DNA from: CADCWN01 sp046328475
Lineage (GTDB): Bacteria > Chloroflexota > Chloroflexia > Thermomicrobiales > CADCWN01
Direction: 5' to 3'
Assembly (NCBI GenBank): GCA_046328475.1
Contig: JAXLWN010000032.1
Span: forward strand, 1-64,000
DNA length: 64,000 nt
Below, one piece after another: positions 37,813 to 46,809 of this stretch. The notes under the pieces were generated by a model, which was not told the origin of the DNA, searched no databases, and saw only the letters and a list, made by a program, of their open reading frames with translations. Positions within the stretch are counted from its first letter, which is position 1. Every line of letters begins with the position of its first letter. The translations under genes and the position numbers were made by a program.

Positions 37813-38979
37813 CTATTCGCTGCCTGCAATCGGTGACTGGCCGACAATCGCGGCATAGGCCGCTGGGTCGGTCGCGCCTTCGGTGGAGAAGAGCAGGACG
37901 CGCGTGGTGGCGGTGATGCCGAGTTGGGCGCGGCGTTCGTCGGCGTCGGGGCCGGTCAGGAGCGCGGCGAGGCCACCGAGGCCCGCCGCGCCGGTCTCTC
38001 CGGCGACGATCCCGGCGGTGGCGAGGTCGCGCATGGCGTCCCGGGCCGCGTCGTCGGGGATGGCAACGGCCATGTCGAGGCCGTGCTGCAAAGCGGGCCA
38101 GGCGATCAGCGAGGGGAGGCCACAGTTCAGCCCGGCCATGATCGAGGGGTGCGGGCCGGGGACCTCGGTCAATGCGTCAGCCCGGAGTGAGGCGAGGACG
38201 CAGGCGGCGGTGTCGGGTTCGACGCCGACGATGCGCGGCCGGGCGCTGCTGGCGGGACGGCGGTAGTGGCGCGTGACGGCCGAGGCGAACGCGCCGACGC
38301 CCATCTGGACGAGCACGAGGTCGGGGTGGGCATAGCCATTGCGCGATAGTTCGTCGTCCACTTCCCAGAGGATGGTCGAGTAGCCGTCGATCACCCAACG
38401 GGGTACGTCCTCATAGCCCGGCCAGGAGGTATCCGAGATGACGAGGTGGGTCGGGGAGGCTTCCTTGGCCGAGCGCGCGATTGCGTCATCGTAGGTGCCA
38501 TCCACGACGGTGACGGCGGCACCTTCGCCCGCAATGGCATCGATCCGCGCCTGCGCCGTGCCGGACGGGACGAGGATGTGGGCGTCGTAGCCGAGCAGCG
38601 CGGCCATGCGCGCGACGGCGCGACCGTGGTTGCCGTCGGTCGCTGCGACAAGCGTCAGCGGCCCGAGCGGCGCGAGGTGGGCGCGCAGATCGGCGAGCGT
38701 GTTCCAGGCACCGACCTCGCCGCCGAGTCGTTCCACGAGCGCGCGATAGACCGCCCAGGAGGCACCGAGAATCTTGAAGGCGGGCAGCCCGAGCCGCGCC
38801 GACTCGTCCTTGACCAGGACCTGGCCGATGCCAAGCTGTTCGGCCAGCGCGGGCGCGGCGACGAGCGGCGTCGGCGCATAGCCGGGTAGCCAGGCGTGGA
38901 AGGCGAGCGGGCCGCGTGTCGGCGGATCATGCGCCAGGATGGGCCGCACCGAGGGGTTGAGGTAGTACGCGAGTGGCAT
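37813..38979 (-). CDS. Diaminopropionate ammonia-lyase-like PLP enzyme
   Basis: 388 residues. YAPTPLVAAPALAEQLGI, VLVKDESARLGLPAFKILGA (Schiff-base Lys69) and VAATDGNHGRAVARMAALLG are typical of the fold-type II family; SDTSWPGYEDVPRWVIDGYS is characteristic of diaminopropionate ammonia-lyase (DpaL/YgeX). The product would be pyruvate and two ammonia from 2,3-diaminopropionate, though some relatives use other amino acids. The MOSC gene follows at 13 bases. Confidence 0.88.
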   Translation of the reverse strand: MPLAYYLNPSVRPILAHDPPTRGPLAFHAWLPGYAPTPLVAAPALAEQLGIGQVLVKDESARLGLPAFKILGASWAVYRALVERLGGEVGAWNTLADLRAHLAPLGPLTLVAATDGNHGRAVARMAALLGYDAHILVPSGTAQARIDAIAGEGAAVTVVDGTYDDAIARSAKEASPTHLVISDTSWPGYEDVPRWVIDGYSTILWEVDDELSRNGYAHPDLVLVQMGVGAFASAVTRHYRRPASSARPRIVGVEPDTAACVLASLRADALTEVPGPHPSIMAGLNCGLPSLIAWPALQHGLDMAVAIPDDAARDAMRDLATAGIVAGETGAAGLGGLAALLTGPDADERRAQLGITATTRVLLFSTEGATDPAAYAAIVGQSPIAGSE

Positions 38980-39115
38980 TGTGGCTCCGTCGGGTGTGGG
39001 GCGAATGTGAGACGTAGGGCGTGTTCCTTACGCCTTGTGAGTATAGCCGTTGCGGGGCGCAATTGCGGCGCTGTATGCTGCATCGAGGGACCGTCGGAGG
39101 GAGAAGGATGCGGCG

Positions 39116-39709
39116 ATGGACGAGGAGTTGCGGCGGGTGCTGGACGGATTGCTCGCGGCGGGGCGCGAGCACGACGAGCGCGAGGCGGTCCACGCCCGGC
39201 GGTTGCTCAATCTGGAGGCGGATACCGCGCAGTTGATGGCGATCCTGATCCAGAGTGGGCGACGGACGCGCGTGCTGGAGATCGGCACGTCGAATGGGTA
39301 TAGCGCGATCTGGCTGGCCTGGGCGCTGCGCCCGCTTGGCGGGCACCTGACGAGCATCGAGCGGGATGGGGCGAAGCAGGCGGAGGCTGACGCCAATTTG
39401 CGGCGGGTGGGATTGCGGGAGGTGGTCACGCTGCGCGAGGGGGATGCGACGGCGGTCGTTGCCGAGCTGGCGGGGCCGTTCGACTGCGTCTTCTTCGATG
39501 CCGACCGGCGGAGTGCGCCGGAGCAGTTGCGCCTGCTGCTGCCGAAGTTGACGGATGATGCCCTGCTGCTCTGCGACAACGTGCTGTCGCACCCGGCGGA
39601 GGTCGCGGACTACCTCGCGGCCGTTGAGGCGCTGCCCGATTTTCAGCACGTCGTTGTGCCGATCGGGAAGGGGCTGAGTGTGGCGCATCGGTTGAGTCGT
39701 AAGTCGTAA
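39116..39709 (+). CDS. Class I SAM-dependent O-methyltransferase
   Basis: 197 residues from the ATG at 39116, with GGAGGGAGAAGG upstream. Motifs of the CCoAOMT-like Methyltransf_24 group: VLEIGTSNGYSAIWLAWAL, LTSIERDGAKQAEADANL and FDCVFFDADRRSAPEQL. A catechol- or similar O-methylation is the family norm; the substrate here is unknown. The last residues (SRKS) and the TAA stop are encoded by a GTCGTAA array. Confidence 0.85.
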   Translation: MDEELRRVLDGLLAAGREHDEREAVHARRLLNLEADTAQLMAILIQSGRRTRVLEIGTSNGYSAIWLAWALRPLGGHLTSIERDGAKQAEADANLRRVGLREVVTLREGDATAVVAELAGPFDCVFFDADRRSAPEQLRLLLPKLTDDALLLCDNVLSHPAEVADYLAAVEALPDFQHVVVPIGKGLSVAHRLSRKS

Positions 39710-39805
39710 GTCGTAAGTCGTAAGAATCTCCCTTGGGGCTAGCGGCTGAAAATGCAGCGTTAAGCCTCGCGTAGCCCTCTTACGACTTACGACTTACGAC
39801 TTACG
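39694..39805. repeat. Complementary (GTCGTAA) array pair between convergent genes
   Basis: Left array 39694-39724 has about four copies of GTCGTAA, right array 39780-39805 about four copies of TTACGAC. A stem of about 25 bp can form across a 55-base spacer. The stop of the methyltransferase is inside the left array, and the right array ends 11 bases before the mannonate-dehydratase-like stop. The left array continues into AAGAATCTC, a tail shared with the loci at 43.85 and 47.85 kb. Confidence 0.9.
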
Positions 39806-39815
39806 CTCTCCCTTC

Positions 39816-41117
39816 CTACGGGCGGACGACGGTGCCGTCGCGGCGGCGGACTTCGGGCCAGGCACCGTTGAGGGGGTGCTCGGGGAAGGGGTATTTGGCG
39901 GCGAGGGTTTCGTCGATGTCGATGCCGAGGCCGGGCTGGTCGTTGGACCAGAGCGCGCCGTCGTGGAACTCGGGCGTGCCGGGGAAGACTTCGCGCGTGC
40001 GCTCGGGGAAGAGATGCGCCTCCTGGATGCCGAAGTTCCAGCAGGAGAGGTCGAGGTGCAGGTTGACGGCGTGGCCGACCGGGGAGACGTCGCCGGGGCC
40101 GTGCCAGGCGGTGCGCACGCCGAAGAACTCGCACATCGAGGCGAGCTTGCGCGCGGGGCTGAGGCCGCCGATGTCGGAGATGTGGACGCGCATGAAGTCG
40201 ATCAGGCGGTCGCGGACGAGGGGGAGGTATTCGTTGGGGTTGACGAAGAGCTCGCCCATCGCGATCGGGATGGCGGTCTGCTGGCGCAGCAGCTTGAAGT
40301 AGTCGTTGTCTTCCGGGGAGAAGGGATCCTCGTAGAAGAAGAGGTTGTACTGCTCCAACTCCTTCGCCAGCCGGATCGCCATGATCGGCGGGATGCGCTC
40401 GTGGACGTCGTGCAGCAGTTCGACCTGCTCGCCGAGCTTGTTGCGGAGGTGATCGAAGAGCTTGGGGATGAGGCGCACGTAGGGGGTCGGCTCCCACGGC
40501 TCTTGCTGCGGGCGGAGGTGGGAAGGATAGCGGGAGCTGGCTTGCGTTGCGGCGCTGGGCTTGCCGTGCGAGCCGTAGGTGGAGTAGCCCTCGACGGCGA
40601 TCTGGCAGCGGATGTAACGGAAGCCCTGCTCGATGTAGCCGCGGGCGCTGTCCTCGACTTCCTCCAGGGTGCTGCCGCTGGCGTGGACGTAGACATCGGC
40701 GGCGCGTCGGCACTTGCCGCCGAGCAGTTGGTAGACGGGCATTCCGGCGCGCTTGCCCTTGATGTCCCAGAGGGCCTGATCGACGCCGGACATGGCGTTG
40801 TTCAGCACGGGGCCGCTGCGCCAGTAGGACGAGACGAAGGCGGCCTGCCAGATGTCCTCGATGTCGTTGGGGTCGCGCCCGACCAGGAAGGGCTTCAGGT
40901 ATTGCTCGACGGCGGTGACGACCGCCAGCGGGCGCTGGGTGAAGGTGGCGCAGCCGACGCCGTAGAGGCCCGGTTCGCTCGTCTCGACTTTGACCACCAC
41001 CAGCCGGATGCCATCCGGCGCGGTGCAGATCGCGCGCACGTCGGTGATCCGCAGCGCGGGCATGCCCGCCGTCGGCTCCCAGGCCGGGGGGATCACCGGT
41101 TCAACTTGCTCTGCCAT
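39816..41117 (-). CDS. Mannonate dehydratase-family (ManD/RspA) enzyme
   Basis: 433 residues. It has the enolase-superfamily barrel with metal ligands Asp237 (DVHERIPP, with His239), Glu263 (FYEDPF) and Glu289 (MGELFVNPNEY), and His339 in WHGPGDVSPVGHAVN. ALWDIKGKRAGMPVYQLLGG is the capping signature. The long insert with many charged residues (about 175-210) and HISDIGGLSPARKLASM mark the ManD subgroup. ManD enzymes dehydrate D-mannonate or D-gluconate to 2-keto-3-deoxygluconate; low-activity members exist and the exact substrate is not certain. It is the first enzyme of the sugar-acid island and is divergent from nothing; the SDR gene lies 464 bases upstream on the same strand. Confidence 0.9.
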   Translation of the reverse strand: MAEQVEPVIPPAWEPTAGMPALRITDVRAICTAPDGIRLVVVKVETSEPGLYGVGCATFTQRPLAVVTAVEQYLKPFLVGRDPNDIEDIWQAAFVSSYWRSGPVLNNAMSGVDQALWDIKGKRAGMPVYQLLGGKCRRAADVYVHASGSTLEEVEDSARGYIEQGFRYIRCQIAVEGYSTYGSHGKPSAATQASSRYPSHLRPQQEPWEPTPYVRLIPKLFDHLRNKLGEQVELLHDVHERIPPIMAIRLAKELEQYNLFFYEDPFSPEDNDYFKLLRQQTAIPIAMGELFVNPNEYLPLVRDRLIDFMRVHISDIGGLSPARKLASMCEFFGVRTAWHGPGDVSPVGHAVNLHLDLSCWNFGIQEAHLFPERTREVFPGTPEFHDGALWSNDQPGLGIDIDETLAAKYPFPEHPLNGAWPEVRRRDGTVVRP

Positions 41118-41195
41118 GTTTCCTCCTCAAGCGGCAGTCCTCCAGGATTCAGACGCGGGCGGATTATAGCAGCGTGCCCCGCATGACATGCCGTG

Positions 41196-41258
41196 CTGCA
41201 CTTACGTGTAAGCGAGTTACGTGTAAGCAGTTTACGGGGCCGAAAGTAGGTTTGTTTG
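41196..41258 (-). repeat. Dispersed intergenic element, copy 2
   Basis: On the minus strand: AAACAAACCTACTTTCGG, CCCCGTAAA, then two GCTTACACGTAA units. It matches the block order of the element at 6916-6970. Confidence 0.55.
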
Positions 41259-41521
41259 GTGAATTTCGGTTTTTTCGCGGTCTCTTCTCCGGCGAACGGG
41301 TGGACCCCTCCCCGCCGCTGCGGCGGCGACCCTCCCCCTGAAGGGAGAGGGTGGGGATGCGGGGGAACGTCGGTGGTGATGGGCGATGCGGTTGCCGTTC
41401 CCACGCGGGCGACTCGGCGAGTCGCCCCTACAAGTACGGACCCGTCGAGAGGGGCGGATCATGCCACCTGGCGTGAAATTGGGGAGGAAGTGGCAATGCT
41501 GATGGGGTAGCGGAGCGAAGA

Positions 41522-41542
41522 GGGCGGGCCTCAGACCCGCCC
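41522..41542. terminator. Hairpin after the SDR gene
   Basis: GGGCGGG and CCCGCCC flank CCTCAGA, 40 bases past the stop of the minus-strand SDR gene. Confidence 0.45.
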
Positions 41543-41581
41543 GTGCCATCCATATCGTAGGGAAGCTACCCATTCGTGGGG

Positions 41582-42373
41582 TTATTGGGCCGGGGCACCG
41601 CGATTGTCGCCACCGAACTGGCCGGAGCGGAGGAAGAGGCCGCCGTCCACCCAGAAGACCTGGCCGGTGACGTAGGATGCGCCTTCGGTGCAGTAGTAGA
41701 CGACGGCGGCGGCGATGTCCTCCGGGTAGCCGACGCGGCCGATCGGCGTGGCCTGGGCGAAGGTGCCGGCGTAGTCGGGGAGTTCGTGGCTGGTGCGCTC
41801 GATCAGGATGGCACCGGGGCCGACGGCGTTGACGGTGATGTTGTGCGGGCCGAGTTCGACCGCGAGACCGGCCGTCAGCATGTTCAGGCCGCCCTTGGAG
41901 GCGTTGTAGGGGGTGGCGTTGCTGAAGGCGGAGCGGCTGGCACCGCTGGAGATGTTGACGACGCGCCCGCCGGTCCCCTGGTCGCGCATGATGCGCGCGG
42001 CGGCCTGGGTGCAGAAGAAGACGCTCTTCAGGTTGGTGTCGAGCGTGGCGTCCCAGTGGGCCTCGTCGGTGTCGAAGAAGTCCTGCCAGAGGGTGATCCC
42101 GGCGTTGTTGACCAGGATATCGAGGCCGCCGAGCGCGTCGGCCGCCTCGCGCACCAGGCGCTGGCAATCGGCGACTTTGCCAACGTCCGCGCGGTGGGTC
42201 GAGGCGTTGCGGCCGAGCGCGCGGATCTGCGCGGCGACCTCCTCGGCCCCGGCCTGGTCGCGGTGGTAGTTCACGGCCACATCGGCCCCTTCGCGCGCCA
42301 GGGCCAGGGCGATGCCCGCGCCGATGCCCTTGCTGCCGCCGGTTACCAATGCGCGTGTGCCTGCGAGAGTCAT
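41582..42373 (-). CDS. Short-chain dehydrogenase/reductase
   Basis: 263 residues. The NAD(P) site is ALVTGGSKGIGAGIALALA; LDILVNNAGITLWQDF and the catalytic VNISSGASRSAF...TPYNASKGG (Ser, Tyr, Lys) are all present, with a classic C-terminal TGQVFWVDGGLFLRSG. Its closest look is the glucose/galactose 1-dehydrogenase or 3-oxoacyl-ACP reductase type. In this island a sugar or sugar-acid dehydrogenase is the likely job. It is divergent from the next dehydratase gene across a regulated-looking region. Confidence 0.9.
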   Translation of the reverse strand: MTLAGTRALVTGGSKGIGAGIALALAREGADVAVNYHRDQAGAEEVAAQIRALGRNASTHRADVGKVADCQRLVREAADALGGLDILVNNAGITLWQDFFDTDEAHWDATLDTNLKSVFFCTQAAARIMRDQGTGGRVVNISSGASRSAFSNATPYNASKGGLNMLTAGLAVELGPHNITVNAVGPGAILIERTSHELPDYAGTFAQATPIGRVGYPEDIAAAVVYYCTEGASYVTGQVFWVDGGLFLRSGQFGGDNRGAPAQ

Positions 42374-42529
42374 GATCTACCCCCATGTTGAAGTGAGAAG
42401 TCGGAAGTGGGAAGTGGGAAGGAGAGATACCAGAGCTTGAATTCGGCCCCCCCGTCTACTGTCCACCGTCTACTGTCCACGATCCGCCCGCGCCGTTACA
42501 ACACCGATTCATGCATATCGCGTGCGAGG

Positions 42530-42570
42530 TTGCAAGCGCTGTTGCAATCTGGCGGGAGTCGGGCTAGGAT
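42530..42570 (+). promoter_or_regulatory. Promoter with an overlapping LacI-like operator
   Basis: TTGCAAGCGCTGTTGCAA (42530-42547) resembles LacI/GalR-family operators. Its second TTGCAA (42542-42547) is also a -35-like box, with TAGGAT (42565-42570) after a 17-base spacer, facing the 42672 gene. A bound repressor would block this promoter. No LacI-type gene is in the window. Confidence 0.45.
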
Positions 42571-42641
42571 ATCGTACACAACAGTGCGCACAACCCGGCT
42601 GTGCTATTCGCCAGGGAAAGTGCGGTTGCCGGTCTGATGAC

Positions 42642-42657
42642 TGATCAGTTGACAAGC
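42642..42657 (+). promoter_or_regulatory. Possible GntR half-operator before a dehydratase gene
   Basis: TGATCAGTTGACAAG resembles the reverse complement of part of the site at 49948-49983 (TAATCAGTTGACAG). It lies 15 bases before the start codon. Confidence 0.4.
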
Positions 42658-42671
42658 GACTTGGGTGGCCA

Positions 42672-43808
42672 ATGAGGATCCGCGAGATTCGCGCGGCGGG
42701 GCTGCGCGGCGAGACGCCCGAGGGGGGCTGGAGCAACGAGATCCGCCCCGATGAGTGCGTTCATACCCTGATCGCGGTGGTCACCGACGAGGGGCTGATC
42801 GGCTACGGCAGCGTCTTCACCAACGATGCGCTCGTGCGTGGCGCGCTCGGGGTGCTCGAACCGCTCTATCGCGGCGAGAGCGCGCTGGAGCCGGAGCGGG
42901 TGGCGGAGAAGTTGCACCAGAATTCGTTCTGGATGGGGCGCGGCGGGTCGATCACGCACACGATCAGCGGGATCGACATCGCGCTGTGGGACATTCTGGG
43001 GCAGGCGACCGGGCAGCCGGTCGGGCGGTTGCTCGGCGGGCGGTATCGTGAGCGGGTGCGGCCCTACGCCTCGCTGCTGATGGACCAGCCGGGGCCGCTG
43101 GCCGAGCACCTGCTGATGGTGCGCGAGCAGGGCTTCCGGGCCTTCAAGATTGGCTGGGGGCCGTTCGGGCGCGTGAACGATGCACTTGATGAGGCGATCG
43201 TGCGGGCCGCGCGCGAGGCGGTTGGCCCGGAGGCATTCCTGATGGTGGACGCGGGGGGCAGCGATGCATTCTGGCCGCAGGGCTATAAGTGGGCGTTGCG
43301 CACGGCCGACATGCTCGCCTCGTACGGGGTCTCCTGGTTCGAGGAGCCGCTGCGACCCGACGACTTGCAAGATTATGTCGCGCTGCGCCGCGCTGCGCCG
43401 CTGCCGATCACCGGGGGTGAGACGCTGACGCGGCGGCAGGCGTTCCAGCCCTGGCTCGAGGCGGGCGCATTTGATATCGTGCAACCGGACGTGACGAAGG
43501 TGGGCGGTATCAGTGAGGAGCGCAGGATCGGCTGGTCGGCCCAGGAGCGCGGGATTCGCTTCATCCCGCACGGCTGGAATACCGCGCTCGGCCTCGCCGC
43601 CGACTTGCACCTGGCCTCGGCTTTCGCCGGGACGGACTTCGTGGAATACTTGACCGGGTCGCCGTATGTGGATGGTCTCGTGGCCGATCCGTGGCGTCTC
43701 GATGACGAGGGGATGCTCACCATCCCCGCCGGGCCGGGCCTCGGGGTGGGGCTCGATCCGGCGGGAGTGGCAAAGTATACGGGGGATACGGCGTTCACGC
43801 GGGTGTAG
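42672..43808 (+). CDS. MR/MLE-type enolase-superfamily dehydratase
   Basis: 378 residues. Catalytic and metal residues: Lys159 in RAFKIGWG, Asp193 in LMVDAGG, Glu224 in SWFEEPL, Glu250 in TGGETLT, and His300 in FIPHGWNT. SGIDIALWDILGQATGQPV is the capping motif. A single Lys and late His fit mandelate-racemase-like acid-sugar dehydratases. The substrate is unknown; it lies right before the sugar importer genes on the same strand. A GTCGTGA array follows the stop. Confidence 0.88.
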   Translation: MRIREIRAAGLRGETPEGGWSNEIRPDECVHTLIAVVTDEGLIGYGSVFTNDALVRGALGVLEPLYRGESALEPERVAEKLHQNSFWMGRGGSITHTISGIDIALWDILGQATGQPVGRLLGGRYRERVRPYASLLMDQPGPLAEHLLMVREQGFRAFKIGWGPFGRVNDALDEAIVRAAREAVGPEAFLMVDAGGSDAFWPQGYKWALRTADMLASYGVSWFEEPLRPDDLQDYVALRRAAPLPITGGETLTRRQAFQPWLEAGAFDIVQPDVTKVGGISEERRIGWSAQERGIRFIPHGWNTALGLAADLHLASAFAGTDFVEYLTGSPYVDGLVADPWRLDDEGMLTIPAGPGLGVGLDPAGVAKYTGDTAFTRV

Positions 43809-43819
43809 CAGGGCGAGCC

Positions 43820-43859
43820 GTGAGTCGTGAGTCGTGAGTCGTGAGTCGTAAGAATCTCG
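43820..43859. repeat. GTGAGTC array ending in AAGAATCTC
   Basis: About four copies of GTGAGTC, last unit GTCGTAA, then AAGAATCTC, the tail shared with the 39.7 and 47.8 kb loci. No complementary arm is obvious. A second, different run with TCTGGCCTCTGA units occurs at 43905-43932. Confidence 0.8.
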
Positions 43860-43997
43860 CAGGAAACGCGGACCCAGGGTGCGAGAGAGACACCGTCGGG
43901 ATGGGTATCTGGCCTCTGATCTCTGGCCTCTGATAACTGAGTTGGGGTCGTTGGGGGATCGTGGAAGTTTGTAGGGATAACGGGAGGTTCTGCACGC

Positions 43998-45704
43998 ATG
44001 GCACAGTCTGAGGAAATTCAGAAACTTGTCCAGGGTATTGGCAGTGGGCAGATCGGGCGGCGCGACTTCCTGCGGCGCGCGGCGATCCTGGGCCTCTCCG
44101 CGTCGGCGGCGGCGGCGGTGCTGGCCGCCTGCGGCGGTTCCCCGACGGCGACGACCGCGCCGGTCGCGTCGGCGGCCCCGGCCTCGGCTGCGGCTGCGTC
44201 GGCCGCGAGCGGCGGTGGCGCGACGGCGGTGGCGAGCGCGCGGCCTTCGGCTTCGGCTGCCGCTTCGTCCTCGGCACCGGTGGCGAACGCAACGCCGAAC
44301 TCCAGCACGCGCACCGGCATCACGGCGGCGGAGTGGAACCCGGAGTCGATCCGCGCCAACGCGGGTACGCTGAAGGTTGACACCAAGGCCGATGTGGCCA
44401 AGATCACCCCGCTCGACTACAAGGGCAACCTGAAGTTCTGGTACACCGGGCCGGACGGCACCACCCCGCCGAAGGGCATCGAGCTGGACAAGCAGTTCTT
44501 CGACACCTGGAACAGCTACTACCCCAACATGCCGCTGAAGGTTGGCGACAACGTCCAGAACATCAGCTACAACGACCTGATCGACAAGCTGCGCACCTCC
44601 ACCGCCGGTGGCGCGGCCCCCGATGTCACGCGCTTGCAGGCTCTCGGCGGCATCGAACTCGCCGCGAAGGGCTTCTTGCAGGAGATCAAGCTCTCCGACT
44701 TCGGCTACAAGGAGGAGAATTTCTGGTCGGGCGCGCTGAAGTCCTGCGTCTGGAACGGCAAGACCTACGGCGTGCCGACCAACAACGAGACGATGGCCTT
44801 CATCTACAACAAGAAGATCTTCGAGCGGGCCGGGCTGGACCCGAGCAAGGCCCCCGCGACCTGGGCCGACGTGGTCAAGTACTCGAAGACGATCAAGGAG
44901 AAGACCGGCAAGTGGGGCTTCGGCCTGGTTGCCCGCGTCAACGCGGGGAACACGCCGTTCCGCTTCATGCCGATCCTCTGGGCCTACGGCAGCGGCGCGC
45001 TGGACGAGTCGGACCCGAACCCGACCTACAAGAAGGTGATGATCAACAACGAGGGTGGTATCGCCGCGCTGCAGGCGTACTACGACATGTACGTCACCGA
45101 CCAGTCGGTGCCGACCTCGGCGCTGACCAACACCCAGACCGAGAACCAGGACCTCTTCATCAGCGAGCAGATCGCGATGGTGATCAGCCACCCGAGCGAG
45201 TACGCCGTCATGCTCGATAAGCTCTCCAAGGCGACCGGGCAGGACAAGACGGTGGCGCAGGAGGTCGTGGACAACATGGCCTACGGCCTGATGCCGGAAG
45301 GCCCGGCGCGGCGCGCGGTGGTGTTCGGCGGCTCGAACATGCACATCTTCAACGAGAAGGCCACCGGCCACGCGGTTGATACCAAGGCGACCAACGCGTT
45401 CTTCGCCTATTCCACCGGCCCGGAGCAGTCGATCAAGGCGTGGGCGTGGCTCGGCTCGAACCCCGGCCACCTCGACGGCTTCAAGACCGACTGGATGAAG
45501 GAGCGCCTGGATACGATCAAGTTCCTCGACGTGACCACCTCGATGCTCCCGTATGGCATCCCGTTCCCGGCGATCCCGGAGCAGGCGACGATCATGAACA
45601 ACATCGTGCCGGAGATGCTCCAGAACGCCCTGAGCAAGAAGATGACGGTCAAGCAGGCGGCGGACGACGCGGCCGACCGGATCAAGAAGCTGGTCAACAT
45701 CTAA
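43998..45704 (+). CDS. ABC transporter sugar-binding lipoprotein
   Basis: 568 residues. The N-terminus carries a twin-arginine motif (GRRDFLRRAAI, residues 20-30), a hydrophobic core and a lipobox Cys45 (VLAAC), then a Ser/Ala/Pro linker (about 48-100). The rest is a type 1 extracellular solute-binding protein: LKFWYTGPDGTTPPKGIELD, KTYGVPTNNETMAFIYNKKI and ERAGLDPSKAPATWADVVKY. It captures a sugar or oligosaccharide for the permeases downstream. RBS GGGAGG precedes the ATG. Confidence 0.93.
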   Translation: MAQSEEIQKLVQGIGSGQIGRRDFLRRAAILGLSASAAAAVLAACGGSPTATTAPVASAAPASAAAASAASGGGATAVASARPSASAAASSSAPVANATPNSSTRTGITAAEWNPESIRANAGTLKVDTKADVAKITPLDYKGNLKFWYTGPDGTTPPKGIELDKQFFDTWNSYYPNMPLKVGDNVQNISYNDLIDKLRTSTAGGAAPDVTRLQALGGIELAAKGFLQEIKLSDFGYKEENFWSGALKSCVWNGKTYGVPTNNETMAFIYNKKIFERAGLDPSKAPATWADVVKYSKTIKEKTGKWGFGLVARVNAGNTPFRFMPILWAYGSGALDESDPNPTYKKVMINNEGGIAALQAYYDMYVTDQSVPTSALTNTQTENQDLFISEQIAMVISHPSEYAVMLDKLSKATGQDKTVAQEVVDNMAYGLMPEGPARRAVVFGGSNMHIFNEKATGHAVDTKATNAFFAYSTGPEQSIKAWAWLGSNPGHLDGFKTDWMKERLDTIKFLDVTTSMLPYGIPFPAIPEQATIMNNIVPEMLQNALSKKMTVKQAADDAADRIKKLVNI

Positions 45705-45746
45705 CGACGCAGTTGGGTACGCGGGTGGGCCGGCCCACCCGCCCCG

Positions 45747-45778
45747 GCCCCGCCCACCCCGGATAGGGTGGGCGGGGC
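45747..45778 (+). terminator. Strong hairpin between binding-protein and permease genes
   Basis: Perfect 13-bp stem GCCCCGCCCACCC / GGGTGGGCGGGGC with a 6-base loop. In importer operons such a structure commonly stabilises the binding-protein mRNA or reduces read-through, giving excess binding protein. Confidence 0.6.
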
Positions 45779-45855
45779 GAACCTGCGACGTCAGTGCAGA
45801 GGGTGGGGAATCCGCCCCTCGCGCTCGTTTGCCGATTCGCCCACCCGGAGGCACT

Positions 45856-46809
45856 ATGGCGGTAACCGCACCCACAGCATCTGCCCGCGTGATCAGGCGC
45901 AGGCGTGGTCTCCTGGCGGAGATCGCGCACCACTGGGCCGATTACATGTACGTCCTCCCGGCCTTGTTCGTCCTGTTCCTCGTGATCGGCTATCCGATCG
46001 TCTACACGATCTACCTCTCCTTCTTCGACACGCCCGCGCGCGAGGCGAATATCTACTTCTCCGGTTTCGACAATTACCGGACGATCCTCTCCGACAGGAA
46101 CATCGACTTCTTCGGGGCGACGAAGAACACCTTCATCTGGACGATCCTCTCGACCTTCTTCGCCTTCGCCCTCGGGTTCGGGGCGGCGCTGGTGGTCCAC
46201 CGGCAGTTCCCCGGTCGCAGCATCGCCCGCGGCATTCTGTTGATCCCCTACATCATCAGCCAGGTGCCGGCGGCCTATATCTGGCGCTGGCTCTTCCACA
46301 GCGACTACGGGCTGATCAATGGGAGCCTGAAGAGCTGGGGGTTGATCGATCAGCCGATCCGCTTCCTCGACGACCGGGCGTCGGCGCTCTACGCCGTCAC
46401 GCTCGTCAACATCTGGAAAGAATTCCCCTTCGCCATGATCCTGCTCCTCGCCGGGCTCCAGACGGTGCCGGAGGGGTTGTTGCGCGCGGCGCGCGTGGAT
46501 GGCGCGGGGGTGTTGCAGACCTTCTGGCACGTGATCGTGCCGCACCTCCGCAGCGTCATCCTCATCTGCACGATTTTGCTCTTCGTGACGAACCTCAATT
46601 CGTTCACGCTGATCTTCCTGATGACGGGTGGTGGCCCGGCGGGGGCGACGACGATCTGGATCATCGCGGTGTATGCGCTCGGGTTCTTGACGCCGAACTA
46701 TGGCTTAGCCTCGGCCTTCGCCGTGATTCTCTTCCTGATCATGGCCGTCCTCGGCTACTTCTATGTGCGCGTCCTGAGTGGTGATCGCGATCGGAGGCAG
46801 ACCGTATGA
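45856..46809 (+). CDS. ABC sugar-transporter permease, MalF/UgpA type
   Basis: 317 residues from the ATG at 45856 (CGGAGG upstream). Six helices; the EAA loop reads LLRAARVDGAGVLQTFWHVIVP (family EAA-x3-G). LFVLFLVIGYPIVYTIYLSF at the start is typical of the first helix. It forms the channel with the next permease. Its stop overlaps the next start (ATGA). Confidence 0.92.
   Translation: MAVTAPTASARVIRRRRGLLAEIAHHWADYMYVLPALFVLFLVIGYPIVYTIYLSFFDTPAREANIYFSGFDNYRTILSDRNIDFFGATKNTFIWTILSTFFAFALGFGAALVVHRQFPGRSIARGILLIPYIISQVPAAYIWRWLFHSDYGLINGSLKSWGLIDQPIRFLDDRASALYAVTLVNIWKEFPFAMILLLAGLQTVPEGLLRAARVDGAGVLQTFWHVIVPHLRSVILICTILLFVTNLNSFTLIFLMTGGGPAGATTIWIIAVYALGFLTPNYGLASAFAVILFLIMAVLGYFYVRVLSGDRDRRQTV

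Larger units (their letters stand above)
41118..41581. other. Gap of 464 bases with several inverted elements, no gene
   Basis: No coding frame is convincing. The gap holds a dispersed element (41196-41258), a GC-rich CCTCCCC...GGGG-type repeat (41306-41360), a perfect hairpin at 41407-41427 (GGGCGACTC, GGC, GAGTCGCCC) and a terminator-like hairpin at 41522-41542. Confidence 0.55.

Noticed and set aside
39694..39805. CRISPR array
   Set aside because: Units are 7 bases without spacers of constant length, and no cas gene is in the window.
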